From NCBI GenBank assembly GCA_022794035.1, contig JAAWDX010000003.1:186001-250000 (forward strand): 64,000 nt of DNA, read 5' to 3'. Position numbers and translations under genes: made by a program. This stretch comes from Lachnospiraceae bacterium (GTDB lineage: Bacteria; Bacillota; Clostridia; Lachnospirales; Bianqueaceae). Under the pieces are notes generated by a model. It did not search any database and had not been told where the DNA came from. It was given only the letters and a program-made list of their open reading frames with translations. This document shows positions 16,221-24,485 of this stretch, piece by piece (the stretch's first letter is position 1; every line of letters starts with the position of its first letter).

Positions 16221-16318
16221 CAGGAAATCTGCATGGCATCGGCAACTTTGTAGACAGTGAATTTAACACAGCTACCAAGGTCTTTACCGAGGCAGGCAAA
16301 ACAACTCCTGCAGAGTAA
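16217..16318 (+). CDS. Short ORF, 33 residues, possibly a gene remnant
   Basis: GTG start overlaps the previous stop. It begins MTGNLHGIGNF and ends at TAA 16318. There is no clear ribosome site; the coding-like composition suggests the 3' end of a larger deleted gene. Function unknown. Confidence 0.3.
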   Translation: MTGNLHGIGNFVDSEFNTATKVFTEAGKTTPAE

Positions 16319-16331
16319 GGAGAACAGGTAG

Positions 16332-16486
16332 ATGAAAATTAACGAAATCGAGTTGCAGGCGGATCTATATGACATCGCGGTCTGGGCCGCCGCACTGGAA
16401 AAGCAAAAGGAGCAGCCGACCGGCAGCGGCTAAATGCTTTGGAAAAGGCACTGATGGGAGATGGCAATGTGCAGGGGCTCATTTAA
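16332..16486 (+). pseudogene. Small frameshifted phage-like gene
   Basis: Starts ATG 16332 after AAGGAGAAC, begins MKINEIELQADLYD and stops at 16433 after 33 residues. The next frame continues coding-like sequence ('RLNALEKALMGDGN') to TAA 16486. A single indel near 16405-16425 would join them to about 51 residues. A terminator follows immediately. Confidence 0.5.
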
Positions 16487-16488
16487 AA

Positions 16489-16535
16489 GGAAAAGACGCC
16501 ATATCAAGCAAATGTTTGCAAGGGGCGTCTTTTAA
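16489..16535 (+). terminator. Intrinsic terminator closing the early operon
   Basis: AAAAGACGCC pairs with GGCGTCTTTT, with an inner GCAAATGTTTGC helix. T-run follows. Confidence 0.8.
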
Positions 16536-16645
16536 TATGTAATCATATATGAATTTGCCTAAATATAATAAAGGCCTGTAGAAAGATCAGTTCTGATTTT
16601 AGGGGTTTATTTTTTCAAAATATTGGAAGAAGTTGTGGTCCTATT

Positions 16646-17155
16646 CTATAGCCTGTCTTTAGGAATGCCATAGGAAAGTTTAATAGAGTAAGAAGAAATA
16701 TGCGCGGATAGAATGACATCATTTCCAAGATCAAAATAAGTATCGGAGGTTGGGTCATATAAAGAAAAGTTGTTTTGCAAAAGAGAGTAAATATTTGCAA
16801 TTTCAGCTTCAGAAAGAGAAGAAGTATCGCAGTATAAACTACAGAATACTAATTTACCATCAAGGAAAGTAAGCAAAACTTCATATGTTGCTTTAAAAAG
16901 GGAAAATTCTTTTGAGAAATAAGCTATAGAAGGATTTTCAGAAGAATCCTCAAGCACATATTCATTAAGATCGAAATTAGTTTGAGGTTGCCCCAGTATT
17001 AAAGTCATTTGATTAGACAGTTCGATAATAGATTCCCTCAAAGAGGAATTCTCCAGTTTAGAAAAAAGAGTGGGAAAGGGATCTTTGGCTTTGCTGCAGG
17101 AACTTATTGTAAGAATAAGCAAAACAGTTAAAAATAGAGTAAATATTTTTTTCAT
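16646..17155 (-). CDS. Family-A small lipoprotein (unknown function)
   Basis: About 169 residues from ATG 17155, which is followed by AAAAAAA and the signal 'MKKIFTLFLTVLL'; lipobox ISSC. Mature part starts with the family-A mark 'DPFPTLFSKLENSSLRESIIELSNQ', quoted in pieces, and ends 'LSYGIP'. It is a paralogue of proteins at 17948, 19309 and the first domain of 19859. Exported and lipid-anchored. An in-frame ATG at 17206 exists, but the lipoprotein signal argues for 17155. I do not recognise a Pfam family. AT-rich compared with the flanking genome. Confidence 0.75.
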   Translation of the reverse strand: MKKIFTLFLTVLLILTISSCSKAKDPFPTLFSKLENSSLRESIIELSNQMTLILGQPQTNFDLNEYVLEDSSENPSIAYFSKEFSLFKATYEVLLTFLDGKLVFCSLYCDTSSLSEAEIANIYSLLQNNFSLYDPTSDTYFDLGNDVILSAHISSYSIKLSYGIPKDRL

Positions 17156-17252
17156 CAATATAGTCCTTTCTAATAGTTTTTTATAGTTTATCAAAACGTA
17201 AATCATAAAGCAATATTTATCGTGATTTTGAAATTTGATAAATATATTTTCC

Positions 17253-17280
17253 TTGAATATCAGACCGATGCTGATATAAT
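17253..17280 (+). promoter_or_regulatory. Promoter of the plus-strand lipoprotein gene
   Basis: TTGAAT (17253-17258), 16-bp spacer, TATAAT (17275-17280). Confidence 0.6.
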
Positions 17281-17358
17281 TGAAAAAGAGAAGAAGGAAA
17301 TAGTATGGCCGTTGCTGTTTAGTCGAATAAAAGGATACGATGGATAAGGAGTATAAAA

Positions 17359-17868
17359 ATGAAAAGAGTTAATGGTTTTCTATTTATTGTCTTTGTAATG
17401 CTCTTACTTTCCGGGTGTAGTGCAAAGAAGATCGAAAAGGTGGCTTCAAGCGAGCATCTTGGATATACGATCGAGAGTATTAAAAATGATTTTTCGTTAG
17501 ATGATTTTGAGCTTGCAGGAGAATCGAAGACAGGAAATGAAATTGTGTTTAGCAATCCGCAGGGACACATAATTCGTTTTGCCAGCTATGCAGAGGAAAG
17601 TCCATATACTGACTTTATCTTGATCGCCTCACCTAATAGGGAAGATCTCTTTTCGTATTTAGAAAAAATGAACAAGTTCATGGAGATATATGAAAAAGAG
17701 GATGGAGAGCAGATTAAGGATCTATGCAATACGCAGGATAAGGACTTGGATCAACTGTCGGGCCGCAGACAGGTAATTGGAGATATCAGCTATCGATTTA
17801 ATATGGTAGCGGGAGCAAAGAATACATATTCTTTGCAATTAGCAAGACCGAGAGATAATTCCAAGTGA
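17359..17868 (+). CDS. Family-B small lipoprotein (unknown function)
   Basis: 169 residues with signal peptide 'FLFIVFVMLLLSGC' (lipobox LSGC). The mature part has 'EHLGYTIESIKNDF', 'ANPNREDLFSYLE'-like 'SPNREDLFSYLEKMN' and 'DLCNTQD', shared with the gene at 18484 ('EHFGYTLDHIKKEL', 'TSEDLFSYLEQ', 'ALCNTD'). It is the only plus-strand member of the cluster. Ribosome site AAGGAG at about 17346-17351. A terminator shared with the next convergent gene follows. Confidence 0.75.
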   Translation: MKRVNGFLFIVFVMLLLSGCSAKKIEKVASSEHLGYTIESIKNDFSLDDFELAGESKTGNEIVFSNPQGHIIRFASYAEESPYTDFILIASPNREDLFSYLEKMNKFMEIYEKEDGEQIKDLCNTQDKDLDQLSGRRQVIGDISYRFNMVAGAKNTYSLQLARPRDNSK

Positions 17869-17871
17869 TAT

Positions 17872-17918
17872 AAAAAGATAGGAGCAAGGACGGGTTTTGT
17901 CTTTGCTTCTATCTTTTT
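17872..17918. terminator. Bidirectional terminator between convergent lipoprotein genes
   Basis: AAAAAGATAGGAGCAAGGAC pairs with GTCTTTGCTTCTATCTTTTT, using G-U pairs; A- and T-runs on both sides. Confidence 0.8.
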
Positions 17919-17947
17919 GGAGAGGATATTTCTCTTTAAGTGAAGTT

Positions 17948-18448
17948 TTAACTTTGATTTGCTAAAGGAATACCATAAGAAAGCTGTGTCAGTATATCCG
18001 GTAATGCCCAAAATACGAGAACTGTTTCATTTCCAATATCGAAGAAAGTGCTATCTTTATATAAGGAGAAATGAGCTGTAAGAATTGATTGAAGGGAAGA
18101 GATTTCAGCTTCTGTCAGCGGAGAGTCGAAATCGATATCTAAGTACGTTAGCTGATTGTCAGTGAAAGAAAGAGTTAGTTTACAAGGGTGGTTAAAAACA
18201 GTTATTTCTTTTTTATAATAGGTGAAATCAGGATCGGAGGAATCATCTTTTAAATATTCGTCAAGCTGAAAATCAGCGGCAGGCCGTTTAATTATAGAGG
18301 ATATTTGCTCAGAAAAATCAACGATGGATTCCTCTAAAGAAGCCGTCTCCATTTTAGAAAGAAGGGAAAGAACGGGATCCTTCTGTCCGCATCCCGTTAT
18401 AGATAAGGTAAGTAAAAAAATGAGCAGGCAAGAAAAAAGTCGTTTCAT
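17948..18448 (-). CDS. Family-A small lipoprotein
   Basis: 166 residues, signal 'LLIFLLTLSITGC' with lipobox ITGC. Mature start 'GQKDPVLSLLSKMETASLEES', then 'IVDFSEQISS', and C-terminus 'LSYGIP', the same family as 16646. Start codon is followed by AAACGA, so it has no long A-tract and is intact. Ribosome site is AAAGGAG. Function unknown; tandem paralogues suggest repeated local duplication. Confidence 0.75.
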   Translation of the reverse strand: MKRLFSCLLIFLLTLSITGCGQKDPVLSLLSKMETASLEESIVDFSEQISSIIKRPAADFQLDEYLKDDSSDPDFTYYKKEITVFNHPCKLTLSFTDNQLTYLDIDFDSPLTEAEISSLQSILTAHFSLYKDSTFFDIGNETVLVFWALPDILTQLSYGIPLANQS

Positions 18449-18483
18449 AATCGGTACTCCTTTAAAGTGATGAAATATAAAGA

Positions 18484-18990
18484 TTAGGCGAATATACGGA
18501 GCCTATAAATGTATTTATTTAGATTATCATTAAACAGATAAAGAAATTCATATTTTGCATGATTTACATCTTCCGTGCCAAAAAGAGTAGGAAGTGAGGC
18601 AGAGATAGGGGCACCATGGATGTCAGTATTACATAGAGCCAAAAGCTGCTTCGAATCGCTTTCTGAGTATAGATCCAAGACTTGGTTGGCTTGTTCCAAA
18701 TAAGAAAATAAATCTTCTGAAGTAGCAGCATCGATGACGATATAATCGATATATTCATATTTTTCAGGATGAGAAGTAAAAAAGCAAAATGCATCGCCAT
18801 TTTCGTTGCTATATATTAACTGTTCGGGGAAATTGCTCTGAAAATCAAAGGAATCAATTTTTAATTCTTTTTTTATATGATCTAAGGTATATCCGAAGTG
18901 TTCATTGGACTCTACTTTTTTATCCTTGCATCCGATAAGGGAAACCAAGGAGAATAATAATATGACAGTGAGCAGTAAGGTTTTTTTCAT
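18484..18990 (-). CDS. Family-B small lipoprotein
   Basis: 168 residues; signal 'LLLTVILLFSLVSLIGC'. Mature part aligned with 17359 through 'EHFGYTLDHIKKELKIDSF', 'IDYIVIDAATSEDLFSYLEQ' and 'ALCNTD'. The start codon is followed by seven A's, which keeps the frame; the broken paralogue at 21558 has six. Ribosome site AGGAGG. It lies 35 bp upstream of the family-A gene, so the two may be co-transcribed as an A+B pair. Confidence 0.75.
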   Translation of the reverse strand: MKKTLLLTVILLFSLVSLIGCKDKKVESNEHFGYTLDHIKKELKIDSFDFQSNFPEQLIYSNENGDAFCFFTSHPEKYEYIDYIVIDAATSEDLFSYLEQANQVLDLYSESDSKQLLALCNTDIHGAPISASLPTLFGTEDVNHAKYEFLYLFNDNLNKYIYRLRIFA

Positions 18991-19028
18991 GGAATAGAAG
19001 CCTCCTATTAAATTAGTAAAAGGTATGA

Positions 19029-19187
19029 TTATCGTTTATCGAAAGGAATTCCATAAAGGATATGATCCTGAGAAAAGAAAGCAAGAGTTTCATCATCAAT
19101 TTGATAACCAGTATCATAACTTGGAAATTTAGAATCTAAATTTGCAGTAAGAGAGGCAAGCTCGTCTTCAGTCAAAGGTGTTTGAAA
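19029..19187 (-). pseudogene. Family-A lipoprotein 3' remnant
   Basis: Minus-strand frame reads 'PLTEDELASLTANLDSKF' and ends 'ILYGIPFDKR', then TAA (19029-19031). This corresponds to the last 50 residues of family A ('PLTEAEISSLQSILTAHF', 'LSYGIP'). No start, signal peptide or N-terminal half remains upstream, where AT-rich sequence begins. Confidence 0.7.
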
Positions 19188-19258
19188 ATATATTTATATT
19201 ATAGTTATCAAATTAATAAAAAGCAATACTTATAATTTTGCTAATTAACGTTAAATAG

Positions 19259-19292
19259 AAAGGGATTTTTGGCCATGATCAAAAATCCCTTT
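19259..19292 (-). terminator. Terminator-like hairpin after the 19309 gene
   Basis: AAAGGGATTTTTG pairs perfectly with CAAAAATCCCTTT across an 8-base loop. The T-run is weak. Confidence 0.55.
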
Positions 19293-19308
19293 GAATCGGA
19301 ATAAGGTT

Positions 19309-19802
19309 TTATTCTTTAGGAGGAACAATCGTATAATGAAAAGAGCAATGAGAGTAACCGTCTAGAAAAAGTAAAACCATATCATCCTGAATACGATATA
19401 CCATTCCATCAGGTTTAAGTTTTGAATCTAAAATTGTACGAATGGGTTCCGTTTCTTCAGACGTAAAAGAACCGGATAGAAAGATAGATAAACTAGAAAA
19501 TTCATTATTCTTGAGCATCAATAGAATTCTAGTATTTGGGTGGCCAAAAACAGTTAAATAAGTTTCATAAGATTCAAAAGAGTCATCAGGCTCTGAAACA
19601 TTTGCATATTTTTCAATATCGAAATCATCAATAGTTTTTCCCCTTAAGGAATAGGCTTTTTTAGAAAAATCTACAATGGCTTCTTCAACAGGGACATTCT
19701 CTACTTTAGAAAAACGTGATAATACAGGATCACCCTTTTCAATGCAAGCAGTCATAGATAGGGTAAGCATGAATGCTAGTAAGAGAGAGATGATTTTTTC
19801 AT
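19309..19802 (-). pseudogene. Family-A lipoprotein with frameshift at the start-codon A-tract
   Basis: The native start is ATG 19802 behind AAAGGAGCG. It is followed by six A's, and reading on gives a stop after eight codons. With seven A's the frame would be 'MKKIISLLLAFMLTLSMTAC', a normal lipoprotein signal joined to the open frame below. From an internal ATG at 19770 the frame is open for 153 residues ('EKGDPVLSRFSKVENVPVEE', 'IVDFSKKAY'). The gene is thus off in this sequence, or makes an unexported form. Either phase variation, decay or a sequencing error in the A-run. Confidence 0.7.
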
Positions 19803-19858
19803 AATAAACGCTCCTTTTTCAATCAAAAAATTTAAAAGCAAGTTAAAACACTCATTTT

Positions 19859-21379
19859 TTATTCAACGAATATAAATGTTGAATCTCTTACATAAAGATA
19901 TTCGCCTTCATTTAAGGTACAATATATCTCCTTTTTATCTTTATCATCATCATAAACCGGCTTTGATGAAGAAAGAATATTAAGGCCATTGGGATCAGAA
20001 GAAATAGCGTAGAATATGCGAGCACGGGGAAGCGGAGAAATTTTATACTTTCCGGCAGGAATATCACGGCCGACTAGATATTGTCCACCATTGTAGCTGC
20101 CGTCAGAGGAAGGAGAAGGAAGGGGGGCATCTTCTGCTAGAATCATTTGAAGATCAGCACCAGTGAAATGAAAATAGTCTCCATCCGATAAAAGAAGATA
20201 TCTAAAAATATATAGGGAACCATCAGCAAATACAGTTTGAGAGGTATTGTCAAGAGATAACTGCCAACGAGTCAAACGACCAGAAGTTGCTCGGACATAG
20301 TATAGTCCGGCAGGGATATCGACACCTATTTGATAAGTTCCAGGTTCATAGGTAGTAAATGGTTTTTCTATCAGAAAAAACTTTCCATGGCTAATATCAA
20401 GAAATTGTCCATCAGAAACCGTGAGATATACATCATTATCAAGACTGCCGTGTTTCGGATGACTAGCGTAATCCAAGGTATAAGGATTAGAGGATAAATA
20501 ATAAAAGGAGTGTTCGTTAGGAGCTATACAGGAAAGCCGGTATTTTCCAGCCGGAATATCACGACCTACCAAATATTGTCCCTCACCATAGCTGCCGTCA
20601 GAAGCGGGCATGGGAATAGGAGCCTGATCAGCTGGTAATAAAAGACCATCACTAACGTAAAGGAATTCGCCCTCAGAGACAAGAATATATGCAAAACTAT
20701 CTACAGAGTCACTACGATTATAGGATGAACGAAAAGGATCGTTTGTTGTACTCCAATATGCCGGGAGGTCAGAAGAAGCTTTAATATAATATAATCCGGC
20801 AGGGATATCACTTCCAACTAATAAGACTTCTTGAGTAAGATAATTTATTCCATCAGATGATATATAAGATGGGCAAAGATATATAAAACCGTATTGAGAA
20901 TTTGCCTTTCCGTAAAATGTGAAAATAACATCTTCATTAATTTTAAAGACATTATCCTCAGAATCAAATAATTCAGTCTCTTGTGAAAAATGCTGTTCAA
21001 TGTGGGACTGAATCGTAGAAATTTGATCTTGTGAAAGAAAATTATTTTCTGTAGATGCTATCTGAATTTCACATAGCTCATTATTACTAAAAGATAGGGT
21101 TAGCTCATATGTTTGGCCCCAAAGTTCAATATCTTTATAGAAAAAAGTATTAGACGAACCAGTAGTATATTCATTTTCTGAACAGTCATCAAGAACAAAG
21201 GTGCTACGGGAATTGCCTAATGCACCGGCTATTTGTTTGGAAAAGTCAATGATAGTATCTTCTAAATCGGAATTTTGGATTTCGGAAAAAAGGGAAGGGA
21301 GTGGATCCTCTTTTTTGTGACAAGAGATAAGTATAAAGAGAAATAAAAATAGTATGATAAAAGTGTAAAATTTTTTCAT
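19859..21379 (-). CDS. Family-A lipoprotein fused to four DIPAG repeats
   Basis: 506 residues. Signal 'FIILFLFLFILISC' with Cys20 lipidation; residues 21-175 are a family-A domain ('EDPLPSLFSEIQNSDLEDT'). Then follow four repeats of about 80-85 residues with the core '[LI].VG.DIPAG.Y', at DIPAG positions 191, 274, 354 and 439, each ending in 'dG.fl.v..g'. Repeats 2 and 4 share 'GQYLVGRDIPAGKY'; 1 and 3 share 'DIPAGLYY'. Such motifs occur in many Firmicute surface proteins and form beta-rich modules. A surface-exposed binding or shielding role is inferred. Only six A's follow ATG, but here this is in frame. Confidence 0.8.
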   Translation of the reverse strand: MKKFYTFIILFLFLFILISCHKKEDPLPSLFSEIQNSDLEDTIIDFSKQIAGALGNSRSTFVLDDCSENEYTTGSSNTFFYKDIELWGQTYELTLSFSNNELCEIQIASTENNFLSQDQISTIQSHIEQHFSQETELFDSEDNVFKINEDVIFTFYGKANSQYGFIYLCPSYISSDGINYLTQEVLLVGSDIPAGLYYIKASSDLPAYWSTTNDPFRSSYNRSDSVDSFAYILVSEGEFLYVSDGLLLPADQAPIPMPASDGSYGEGQYLVGRDIPAGKYRLSCIAPNEHSFYYLSSNPYTLDYASHPKHGSLDNDVYLTVSDGQFLDISHGKFFLIEKPFTTYEPGTYQIGVDIPAGLYYVRATSGRLTRWQLSLDNTSQTVFADGSLYIFRYLLLSDGDYFHFTGADLQMILAEDAPLPSPSSDGSYNGGQYLVGRDIPAGKYKISPLPRARIFYAISSDPNGLNILSSSKPVYDDDKDKKEIYCTLNEGEYLYVRDSTFIFVE

Positions 21380-21458
21380 GAGAGTCCTCTTAATGCTTTT
21401 GTATAGTATATATCATAACAGATTTGAGAATAGAAAGCAAGAAACCAACAATTAAATA

Positions 21459-21483
21459 CGGAGACTGCAGCGCAATCTCCGTA
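21459..21483 (-). terminator. Short hairpin downstream of the family-B remnant
   Basis: CGGAGA pairs with TCTCCG. No strong T-run, so termination is uncertain. Confidence 0.3.
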
Positions 21484-21557
21484 TCTGTTAATGACTAATA
21501 AGGTGATTTTCTGAATACGATATGATTTTCATCAGATAAATAAAAATAATTTTATCT

Positions 21558-21874
21558 TTATTTAGATTTATTGAAGACTAATTCAAATACACAGTCGAGT
21601 TTAGCGAAAGAAACATGAGACCCATCTGATAATTCTATGACAGCAATTTCACCGGAGTCTATCAGTGCCATGATATCAGCGACCTCTTGAGAATTGGCAG
21701 TAATATCAAAAAGTCAAAATACTGCTTAATTGTTTCCTGCGAAACAGAGGTCATGTCGATATGATCAATATAGGTGTCATTTTTTAATTTGCTAAAGAAG
21801 AATAGTTCTTTGCCATTCGATGAGAGAAACCAAGGAGAACAATAATGTGGACATAAGCAGTAAGGTTTTTTCAT
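21558..21874 (-). pseudogene. Family-B lipoprotein, shifted and internally deleted
   Basis: DNA after ATG 21874 is nearly identical to the start of the 18484 gene, but six A's replace seven, so the signal peptide is out of frame. The mature N-terminal half is deleted: 'SNGKELFFFSKLKND' follows directly on the signal region. Another shift near 21712 separates the last part ('LIDSGEIAVIELSDG', 'FELVFNKSK', TAA 21558). At least three lesions show this copy is dead. Confidence 0.7.
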
Positions 21875-22152
21875 GAGATACAACTCCTTAATATAAAGTG
21901 TAGGTTTAAAAGAAACTATGAATAATTAGTGATAGTACTATTATAAGGGTTTGTAAGATAGAAAGCAGTAGAAAAGTAAAAATCTTTAATTGTGGTCAGA
22001 TGCTGTAATTTGCATGATTTATGCACGGAACATGAAATAATTATATGTTATTATTTTATTATTGCTAAAGAGATATCAACAGAAATTAGCGTACTATTTA
22101 TCTAGAACGGAACAAGTAAAATCAAAGCTTTATTAAAAGAAAGGATGATAAA

Positions 22153-23505
22153 ATGGGAGATAGTACTAATATTGAATTACATATAGATAGTTTAGGGTTA
22201 GAGAAAGGGTTTCAAAATGTAATTAGGCAATTAACAGGGAGACGGACAGAGGAAATAAGAAAAGTATTAAAACAGCCATTTGAAGTAATCACTGGTGAAA
22301 TAACAAAGGAAATCAAAGATACAATGCTGCGGGTGGTGCCCAATTTGGATCTGTTGGGCTAGCGATAGGAGGAATCGGACTTGCCATTGAAGGAGTTGTT
22401 GGCGTAATTAATATTCTGGATCAAGCTGTCGCAGACCATACACAGGAGTGGCTAAAGCAATTTGGGGTATTATCGGATGCGCAGCAGGAAAGTATTACAA
22501 AGGCAACGGAGTGGAATAATCAATGGAAAGAAATTAAAAGTCATAGTAATACAGAAGCCACGGGAGTGTTAGGTGAATATCAACATACAGAGGGTTTGCT
22601 CGACAAGTTACAAAAGATTACACAGGAAAACGGCCGGATAAAAAAAGGGTATGAAGAGAGAGCGGAGATAATTACAAATACATTAAGCCATTCACTTGGT
22701 ATAGAGATTGTGGATGGACAGATCGTAAAATATGGCGAATTAAAGCAATCGTTGGAAGAATTGATCCAGAAGAAAAAATTAGAAACGCTCTTGAGAGTAT
22801 ATGAGGAGGAGTACACAGAAAGCCTTAAGAATCAAATTGCAGCCAAAGAGGAACTGGCAAAAAACCAAGGGACATTGGGGCAATTCCAAGAGGAATATAA
22901 TGCGGTTCTGAGGGATAAAGTGGCGTGGTCTAAACAAGATTATTTATCCCAAGAGCAGAGAGAGGCGTTAAACGCGAAGTACAGTGGTGGAATTACCGAT
23001 CTTTTGGCAGCGGAGCAGGCCTTATCTGAAAAGATACAAGTGCAGCGAGGGGTTGTAGAGGAAAGAAAAGCAACTCTGGAAAGTATGAATACCACCGTGG
23101 GTAATTATGAGTATGCTTTATCGGCTGCAGCCAGCGGCGGCGTTGAAGAAATGGATAAGGCGATACTAGCTATGACAGGTCAGCTGCAGCTTGCGGAAGC
23201 TTCAAATCAGTATATTTTAGAGCAGCAGATGGAAGATTTTAACAATGCTTATCAGGAAGCCGCAAATTCAGTAGAGAATGGCAGCATGGAAATAACGCAA
23301 GCGGATTAGCCGGAAGTGTTGCAGAAGAGCTTGGTCGGGCTTTGGATATCCATTCTCCCTCTAAAGTAACGATAACGATGAAGCTGGGCAAATACACATC
23401 AGAAGGCTTGGCAGTCGGCATTGAAAAAGGAGAAGAAAAGGCAATCAGAGCCTCAGAAAGTTTGGCAGAAGAAGGCTTGGAAGAAATGAAAGCAAGGAGG
23501 CTCAG
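22153..23505 (+). pseudogene. Degraded phage tail tape-measure-like gene
   Basis: ATG 22153 after AAAGGATG opens a 69-codon frame ('MGDSTNIELHIDSLGLEKGF'). It shifts near 22325 into 'NAAGGAQFGSVGLAIGG' and a long coiled-coil frame (to 23309), then shifts again near 23280 into 'SVAEELGRALDIHSPSK' and 'GKYTSEGLAVGIEKG'. The '[AL]DIHSPS.v....G.y...GLA.Gi' block is the C-terminal mark of tape-measure proteins. The total length is far below a normal tape measure, so large parts are deleted. No capsid, portal or terminase genes are present in the window. Confidence 0.7.
22566..23309 (+). CDS. Longest open piece of the tape-measure remnant
   Basis: 247 codons from GTG 22566; the same frame is open upstream to about 22330, so the start is arbitrary. 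It is rich in Glu, Gln and Lys with heptad-like spacing ('LEELIQKKKLETLLRVYEEE', 'QIAAKEELAKNQ') and 'GNYEYALSAAASGG', which resembles the alpha-helical body of tape-measure proteins. No ribosome site. It ends where the frame is lost near 23300. Expression as a functional protein is unlikely. Confidence 0.45.
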   Translation: MLGEYQHTEGLLDKLQKITQENGRIKKGYEERAEIITNTLSHSLGIEIVDGQIVKYGELKQSLEELIQKKKLETLLRVYEEEYTESLKNQIAAKEELAKNQGTLGQFQEEYNAVLRDKVAWSKQDYLSQEQREALNAKYSGGITDLLAAEQALSEKIQVQRGVVEERKATLESMNTTVGNYEYALSAAASGGVEEMDKAILAMTGQLQLAEASNQYILEQQMEDFNNAYQEAANSVENGSMEITQAD

Positions 23506-23704
23506 TATATGCCGATGGTCTCTGCACTGGTCGCCCAAATCTCAGTCGCCGTATCCGCGCAGACCTCCGGGCGCGCCGCCTGCCACATGGCGCTTGGCAG
23601 TGCGATCGGCAAGGGCGGTGAAAGCATATCAGCAGCAGAGGGGGCTTGCGCCGGATGGCATAGTAGGGGAGAAAACATGGACGTGTCTGCTGGGAGCGGG
23701 ATGA
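23506..23704 (+). pseudogene. Phage lysin 3' remnant (peptidoglycan-binding tail)
   Basis: The frame ends 'VKAYQQQRGLAPDGIVGEKT', then 'WTCLLGAG' and TGA 23704. This is the end of a PG_binding_1 domain (pattern 'v..fQ...gl..DGivG..Tw..L'), as found at the C-terminus of endolysins or cortex hydrolases. It is joined out of context to the tape-measure tail, pointing to a deletion between tail and lysis genes. Confidence 0.6.
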
Positions 23705-23728
23705 TCGTTTGCCGCGTTGGGGCAACAT

Positions 23729-23767
23729 AAAACCGCTGCCCCTTTGTAGCGAAAGGGCAGCGGTTTT
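23729..23767. terminator. Strong bidirectional terminator
   Basis: AAAACCGCTGCCC pairs perfectly with GGGCAGCGGTTTT around a 13-base loop. It closes the phage remnant and the opposing zinc-ribbon gene. Confidence 0.85.
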
Positions 23768-23780
23768 GAAAATAGTTGTT

Positions 23781-24146
23781 TTATTTGGGAGCGCCGCATT
23801 CAAGACAGGTTTTGCGAGAGCTGGGATTCTCTGTATGACAGGATTTGCATTGCCAATAGCCTGGTCTGGCGGATGGGATAAGGACGCTTTTATTTTCGTT
23901 TTGCGGCTGCTCGGCAGCTGCCGGTTCTTGATTCTTTAATAAAATTGCCTGATTCCCAAGAATCATTTCCTGATTATCCAGAATCTGGCCAATGGCGAAG
24001 AGAACGGCGCTGGATATGGCTATGGAGCTGAAGCTGCCAAGAAAGAGTGTGAAGGAAAACTCATTTGCAATCTTGGCACTTGCGATGGAGCCAATAAAGC
24101 CTAAGATACAAAGGATAGCAGCGGTAATTTTTAAAATTTTAGACAT
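23781..24146 (-). CDS. Two-helix membrane protein with C-terminal zinc ribbon
   Basis: 121 residues. Two transmembrane helices (about 5-24 and 33-54), a Gln/Asn-rich 'ILDNQEMILGNQAILLKNQ' segment, and a Cys4 finger 'WQCKSCHTENPSSRKTCLEC' that resembles the RanBP2-type ribbon ('W.C..C...N......C..C'). The finger would be cytosolic if the N-terminus is inside. Function unknown. Ribosome site is GAGAGG. It stands at the edge of the island between the phage remnant and tRNA-Gly. Confidence 0.7.
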   Translation of the reverse strand: MSKILKITAAILCILGFIGSIASAKIANEFSFTLFLGSFSSIAISSAVLFAIGQILDNQEMILGNQAILLKNQEPAAAEQPQNENKSVLIPSARPGYWQCKSCHTENPSSRKTCLECGAPK

Positions 24147-24413
24147 GATATATAGTCCTCTCTTTATATTTTATAAATTTAGCTTTACAATGCGATCCTC
24201 CTTTATCTGTAAAGGAGCAGCTAGTTTCTTTACAGTTTTTAAATTTATTCTACATCATCTTTAAAAGAATGATGGATGAAACGAGGCTGGGTTGATTCTA
24301 CAAATTAAATGATGGGGATTTTTGATGGGGATTTTAAATTCCATCAAAAAAATAATGAAAAATAAAATCTCTGAAAGCCGCTTAAATAAAAGGTTTCAGA
24401 GATTATTTTTCAG
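24147..24413. other. Gene-free stretch beside tRNA-Gly
   Basis: AT-rich sequence without a supported gene. It is the likeliest location for an old attachment junction, since the 3' end of tRNA-Gly points here, but I find no duplicate of the tRNA 3' end near 14-16 kb. Confidence 0.4.
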
Positions 24414-24485
24414 AGCGCGAAACGAGATTCGAACTCGCGACCCTCGCCTTGGCAAGGCGATGCTCTACCACTGAGCCATTCGCGC
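24414..24485 (-). tRNA. tRNA-Gly(GCC)
   Basis: Minus strand: acceptor GCGCGAA/TTCGCGC, D-arm GGCTCAGTGGTAGAGC, anticodon loop TTGCCAA (anticodon GCC), T-loop GTTCGAATC. Discriminator T; the CCA end is not encoded. Confidence 0.95.

Noticed and set aside
24414-24485. tRNA-Gly as phage attachment site
   Set aside because: Orientation fits, but I found no second copy of the tRNA 3' end on the left side of the island; kept only as a possibility.
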